Assembly (NCBI GenBank): GCA_036897095.1
Contig: JAYMSP010002404.1
Coordinates: forward strand, 1-24,517
Direction: 5' to 3'
Length of the DNA stretch: 24,517 nucleotides
Source: Plantago elongata
Taxonomy: Eukaryota; Streptophyta; Magnoliopsida; Lamiales; Plantaginaceae
The position numbers and the translations under genes were made by a program. Under the pieces are notes generated by a model. That model was not told the DNA's origin and did not search any database. It was given only the letters and a program-made list of their open reading frames with translations. How positions within the stretch are numbered: the first letter of the stretch is position 1; every line of letters begins with the position of its first letter. Shown here one piece after another: positions 21,111 to 24,517 of the stretch.

Positions 21111-23580
21111 ATGGCAGAAGATGCAGCTGGAGCAGCAGTTCAAGTACTGGTGCAAAATCTTCTTGCAATGTTTTCCCAAGAGATTAAGCTCATACGTGGT
21201 TTTGGAGATGACCTTACACACCTCAAAGACTCACTAGACATGATCCAGAGGTTCCTATCTGATGCTGAGGAGAAGGTGATCACCAACAAATCTTCCAAAA
21301 ATGGATGCTGCAGCTCCAGGACTTGGCCTTTGAGGCTTATGCCATCTTGGATGCAATCAACTACTACTCTATCCGGCAGAAAATCAAGAACTCAAGTCAA
21401 GAATCCAAGAAAACATGGTACTGCTTCTCATCTGATGATTCTCCTAGCTTGCGTTTTCGTTGAGAAATGGCTATTGATTAAAGATGTGATCAAGAACTTC
21501 GAGTTGATTAATAAATCTGCTGTGAGCTTTGGTCTTCAAGAAGCAGTTGTGAATGGAAATGATGCTAATTGTAATGATTTTTCAATTGAAACCGACCCGT
21601 TTAAAGTCGAGCCGTATTTTGTTGGAAGAGAGAATGATATAGTGGAAGTAGTTAATATGCTTGTTGCTAATTGTTTTGATGAAACATGTTCTGTTGTTCC
21701 TATTGTTGGCATGGGTGGTCTTGGAAAGACGACTCTAGCTCGAAAAGTGTATAATCATGAAAGGATAGCAGTACATTTTGAAATAAAGATTTGGGTGTGT
21801 GTTTCTGTTGGTGTTGATGATGCTGTGAGATTGCTCAAAATGATTCTTCAAGCATTGAGTGAAGAGAATGTGGGAGTTAGTGTTACTAAGGTAGCTGTGT
21901 TGGAAAAGATTCGGAAGCATTTGGCAGGTAAAAGGTACCTTCTTGTGCTAGATGATGTATGGAATGAGGATGCTGGAATGTGGGAAGATTTTATGAATTG
22001 CTTATCAGGAGTCAGTTCCACGTACAAAGGGGAATGGCATTGTTTTTACCACGAGGAATGAAAATATTGCCTCGGTTGTTGAAGCGGATTCTACTCATCG
22101 ATTGAGTGAGTTGTCGAAAGATGAATGTTGGTCGATAATAAAAGCAAAAGCCTTGGGGAAAGTAGATGTTTCGACTGAACACGAAGAAATAGGGAATCGG
22201 ATTGCACAAAGATGTGGTGGTTTGCAATTGGCTGTCAATGTAGTAGGACTGCTACGAGGCAAACCGAAGGATGAGTGGTCATCAATTCTGGAGAACCGAC
22301 TTTCAAACTTTGGCCAAGATGAGAATCCTGTAACCAAGATTTTAAGGTTAAGTTATGATCGTTTGCCATTGTCATCACTAAAAAGGTGTTTTGCTTATTG
22401 TTCTGTCTTTCCTGAAGATTCTGAAATAGAAAAGGATATGTTGGTCAAGCTTTGGATGGCAGAAGGGTTTTTGCAAGCTAATCAAGATAAACATGTGGAG
22501 AATGTTGGTAATGGCTTCTTCAACTATCTATCACAGGCATCTTTAATTCAAGTTTCCAAGCGAGACTACTTTGGCAGTGTTACGCATTGTAGAATGCACG
22601 ACCTTGTGCATGATCTTGCATACTCGGTATGTGGATCTGGAAGCACAAGCACAGGTATGAGGGATAGTGGAAATAATGTTAGTAAAGTCAGATATCTATA
22701 CCTTAAATCGGATGAGCCATATTACATTTTCAAAGAACGAGCAAAGTATCTGCGCACGTTTATATTTGGTGGTAAAGTTGAAGATAACTATTTCTCACCT
22801 TTCAGCTACCTGCACATTTTAGTACTTGAGGATGCATTCATTAGAAATCTACCGACTGAGATCGGTAACCAGAAACATTTAAGATTGCTTAACATCTCAG
22901 AAACAAGTATCATAGAGTTGCCAAATTCAGTCAGGAAACTCTCCAACTTGCAGACTCTGATGGTTCCAAAAGAGTTAAAGAAGCTCCCGAGAACAATTAT
23001 TGAGTTACTAAGCTTGAGACATCTTCATATTTCTTCCACTGAATTACCTCCTTGGATAGGAAAATTAACTTCTCTTCGAACATTGCCATACTACAGAGTT
23101 GGCTTTGACAATGGTTGCAAGATTAAAGAGCTCGGAAACTTGGAGAATCTCACTGGAAAGCTTGAAGTTCAAAATCTAGAAAGGGTAAGTGATGAAGTAG
23201 AGGCTAACCAGGCAGATTTGTTCGGAAAAAGGGGCATTTTTGCGTTAGTTCTTAAGTGGAACGAACCAAGGCATGGTGAAATAAATGATGAAAATGTATT
23301 GGAAGGCCTCCAACCTCAACCAAATTTGAAGTCTTTGGAGATCCGGTGATATGCCAGTAGAGACTTCCCTTCACGGACAAAGAAAATGGAAGTGTATAAC
23401 AATATTGAAGGTCGTTGGGAGGGACTCACTAATCTGGTTAAGCTAAAACTTCATCGATGCAAGTGTCAAGAAATTCCAAACCTTGGCCACCTCTCACGCC
23501 ACAAGATTCTTGAGATTGAAGATCTGCATAATGTATAGGCCCTTCGTTCTATGGGTTTGAAGGCTCTGGCAATCTGCCAG
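21111..23580 (+). pseudogene. CNL-type NBS-LRR disease-resistance gene, broken
   Basis: The start MAEDAAGAAVQVL at 21111 has a good context (A at -3, G at +4) and is a typical CNL N terminus; an in-frame ATG at 20991 would add a hydrophobic 40-residue leader. Motifs in order: coiled coil; P-loop GMGGLGKTTLAR (21708); RNBS-A FEIKIWVCVSV; kinase 2 LLVLDDVW (21939); RNBS-B GIVFTTRN; CGGLQLA (22213, Gln replacing the usual Pro of GLPL); RNBS-D KRCFAYCSVFPEDSE (22381); MHD MHDLVHDLA (22594); then LRRs such as LRLLNISETSIIELP. This is an RGA-like, intronless intracellular immune receptor. Lesions: about -1 near 21291, +1 near 21478, an extra G in GGGG at 22029-22032 causing a stop at 22059, TGA at 23347, TAG at 23536 and a further shift near 23541. 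LRR similarity (FYGFEGSGNL) fades near 23580, so the 3' part of the LRR is missing. As it stands only a 316-residue CC-NB fragment could be made. Confidence 0.9.
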
Positions 23581-23726
23581 AACGGCCGGGTTGGGTACCC
23601 AAATTCCCCCCTAGTTGGGCTGTAAACTTTTTCGGCCCAAGTAGCTGAAGGCAAGAAGATTGTCTCTCTGGTTTCTGCGATGTTGCGAAGAGATTAAATC
23701 AATCAAAAATCAGAATTTTGACATTA
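23581..23726 (+). other. Junction between the NLR relic and the next frame
   Basis: The NLR-like sequence stops in the middle of the LRR domain. It is followed by a short GC-richer stretch of unknown origin (around 23580-23640) and then AT-rich leader sequence before the ATG at 23727. I see no target-site duplication or poly(A) tail to explain the junction. Confidence 0.4.
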
Positions 23727-24517
23727 ATGGAGGTGGCCACCTCACTTTCCTGTTTAAAGGTAACCCCTTTTACTTCTACTTTCTCCCCAAATGGCTACTT
23801 GCTCCCGTTGAGGCAATTTAACAAACCAACAGCAATTTCTCTGAAAACATTGTTGAATTTGGGCAATGTTAACTCCATTAAAGTTCCTTTAAGATGCAAT
23901 AGTCATTCTATTGTCTTCCAACGGAAAGCAGGTGCACTTGGCTTACAGCCACCATTGTTATCGTGTAGGAATTCTAGCTTTATTCGCCAACATCATCAGT
24001 TCAAATTCTCCTGATCTAGTTTCATTGCTTCGGATGGGTCTTTTTGGCATACCCCGGCTCTGGATAACTTAAAAAGCTCGTTTTTCGAGCCAATAAAGTT
24101 GGAGATTTTGCAGTTGACGCCGCTTGATGTTTGCAAGTGGTGCCTGGTTTTATCTAGTGTGATTGTTGTATCCAAGTGGACAGTTGGTATGTTGTTAAAT
24201 CCGTTCTTTTGGACGTATTTCAGCTGGACTTGGTTGTTCTGGCCGTGGATGGTGGCCGTTGGCATTGCTATTTATGGTCTTTACTACCTTAACAAGCACT
24301 TGAAGGGTGAGGCTAATTCAACTGAACAGCTTGCCATTGTTACGTCGTCTTTCACATGGCTAACATTAGTCCTACCGGCTCATTTCAATGGATTTCTTGA
24401 AGGATGGCCGATTGTGTTCTTTTTCGTGTATCATTACTTATATTTCCTTAATATTAGTGTCAGGAAGCGGTTGTACGGTGATATTTATCCTAGGGAGCAT
24501 GACCATAAGTGGGATGT
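23727..24517 (+). pseudogene. Plastid-targeted four-helix membrane protein, in-frame TGA, 3' end outside window
   Basis: Translation from ATG at 23727 gives a Ser/Thr/Asn-rich, basic, acid-poor N terminus (MEVATSLSCLKVTPF...) typical of a chloroplast transit peptide. Codon 96 (24012-24014) is TGA. The same frame then stays open for 167 codons to the window edge with four membrane segments at about residues 138-157, 169-189, 202-221 and 227-246. A conserved-looking loop NGFLEGWPIVFFF and a basic, Pro/His-rich tail (RKRLYGDIYPREHDHKW) follow. I do not recognise a named family; an inner-envelope or thylakoid location is inferred. A CGA-to-TGA change (Arg to stop) would be the simplest cause of the stop. 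No intron is seen in 790 bp; a retrocopy is possible. If the stop is a base-call error, this is an intact gene. Confidence 0.55.

Noticed and set aside
20983..21168. Minus-strand frame over the NLR start
   Set aside because: It is antisense to the NLR N terminus, which has clear family similarity on the plus strand.
23466..23654. Minus-strand frame across the NLR 3' junction
   Set aside because: It is antisense to recognisable LRR sequence and has no splice or promoter context.

Overview
The window looks like nuclear DNA of a flowering plant, most likely a eudicot. It is AT-rich with long gene-poor stretches and plant-type introns. It holds a tRNA-Glu gene, a coiled-coil NBS-LRR (CNL) resistance-gene relic, and an intronless frame with a chloroplast-transit-like N terminus. 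I cannot name the species.

Layout. About 22-7084 and 11572-19057 are two diverged copies of one segment of at least 7 kb, in direct (tandem) orientation. Each copy carries, on the minus strand, a small split gene for a single-RRM RNA-binding protein. I rebuilt the exons by comparing the copies; the three internal exons and the last exon have the same lengths in both (124, 62, 82 and 101 nt). The 4.2-4.7 kb downstream of each stop codon is also shared but holds only one exon-like block. The spacer (7085-11571) contains a tRNA-Glu(CTC) gene and two unrecognised exon-like blocks on the minus strand. From 19058 to about 20950 is AT-rich DNA with no gene I can support. From 21111 to about 23580 is an intronless CNL gene with several frameshifts and stops. 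From 23727 to the right edge runs a four-helix plastid membrane protein frame with one in-frame TGA.

Most interesting points. (1) The RRM of both copies is split by an intron with minor-spliceosome (U12-type) signals; only this reading restores the canonical RRM helix. (2) Copy B has lost one intron plus three codons between two CAG triplets, in frame. (3) Copy A has lost the TATA box and CT-rich leader that copy B keeps. (4) The NLR relic carries two compensating frameshifts that rewrite part of its coiled coil and bypass a stop codon.

How the genes relate. The two RRM genes are duplicates and probably act, or acted, in RNA processing. The NLR would be an intracellular immune receptor but is broken. 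I see no sequence-based link between the NLR, the plastid protein and the RRM pair beyond proximity.
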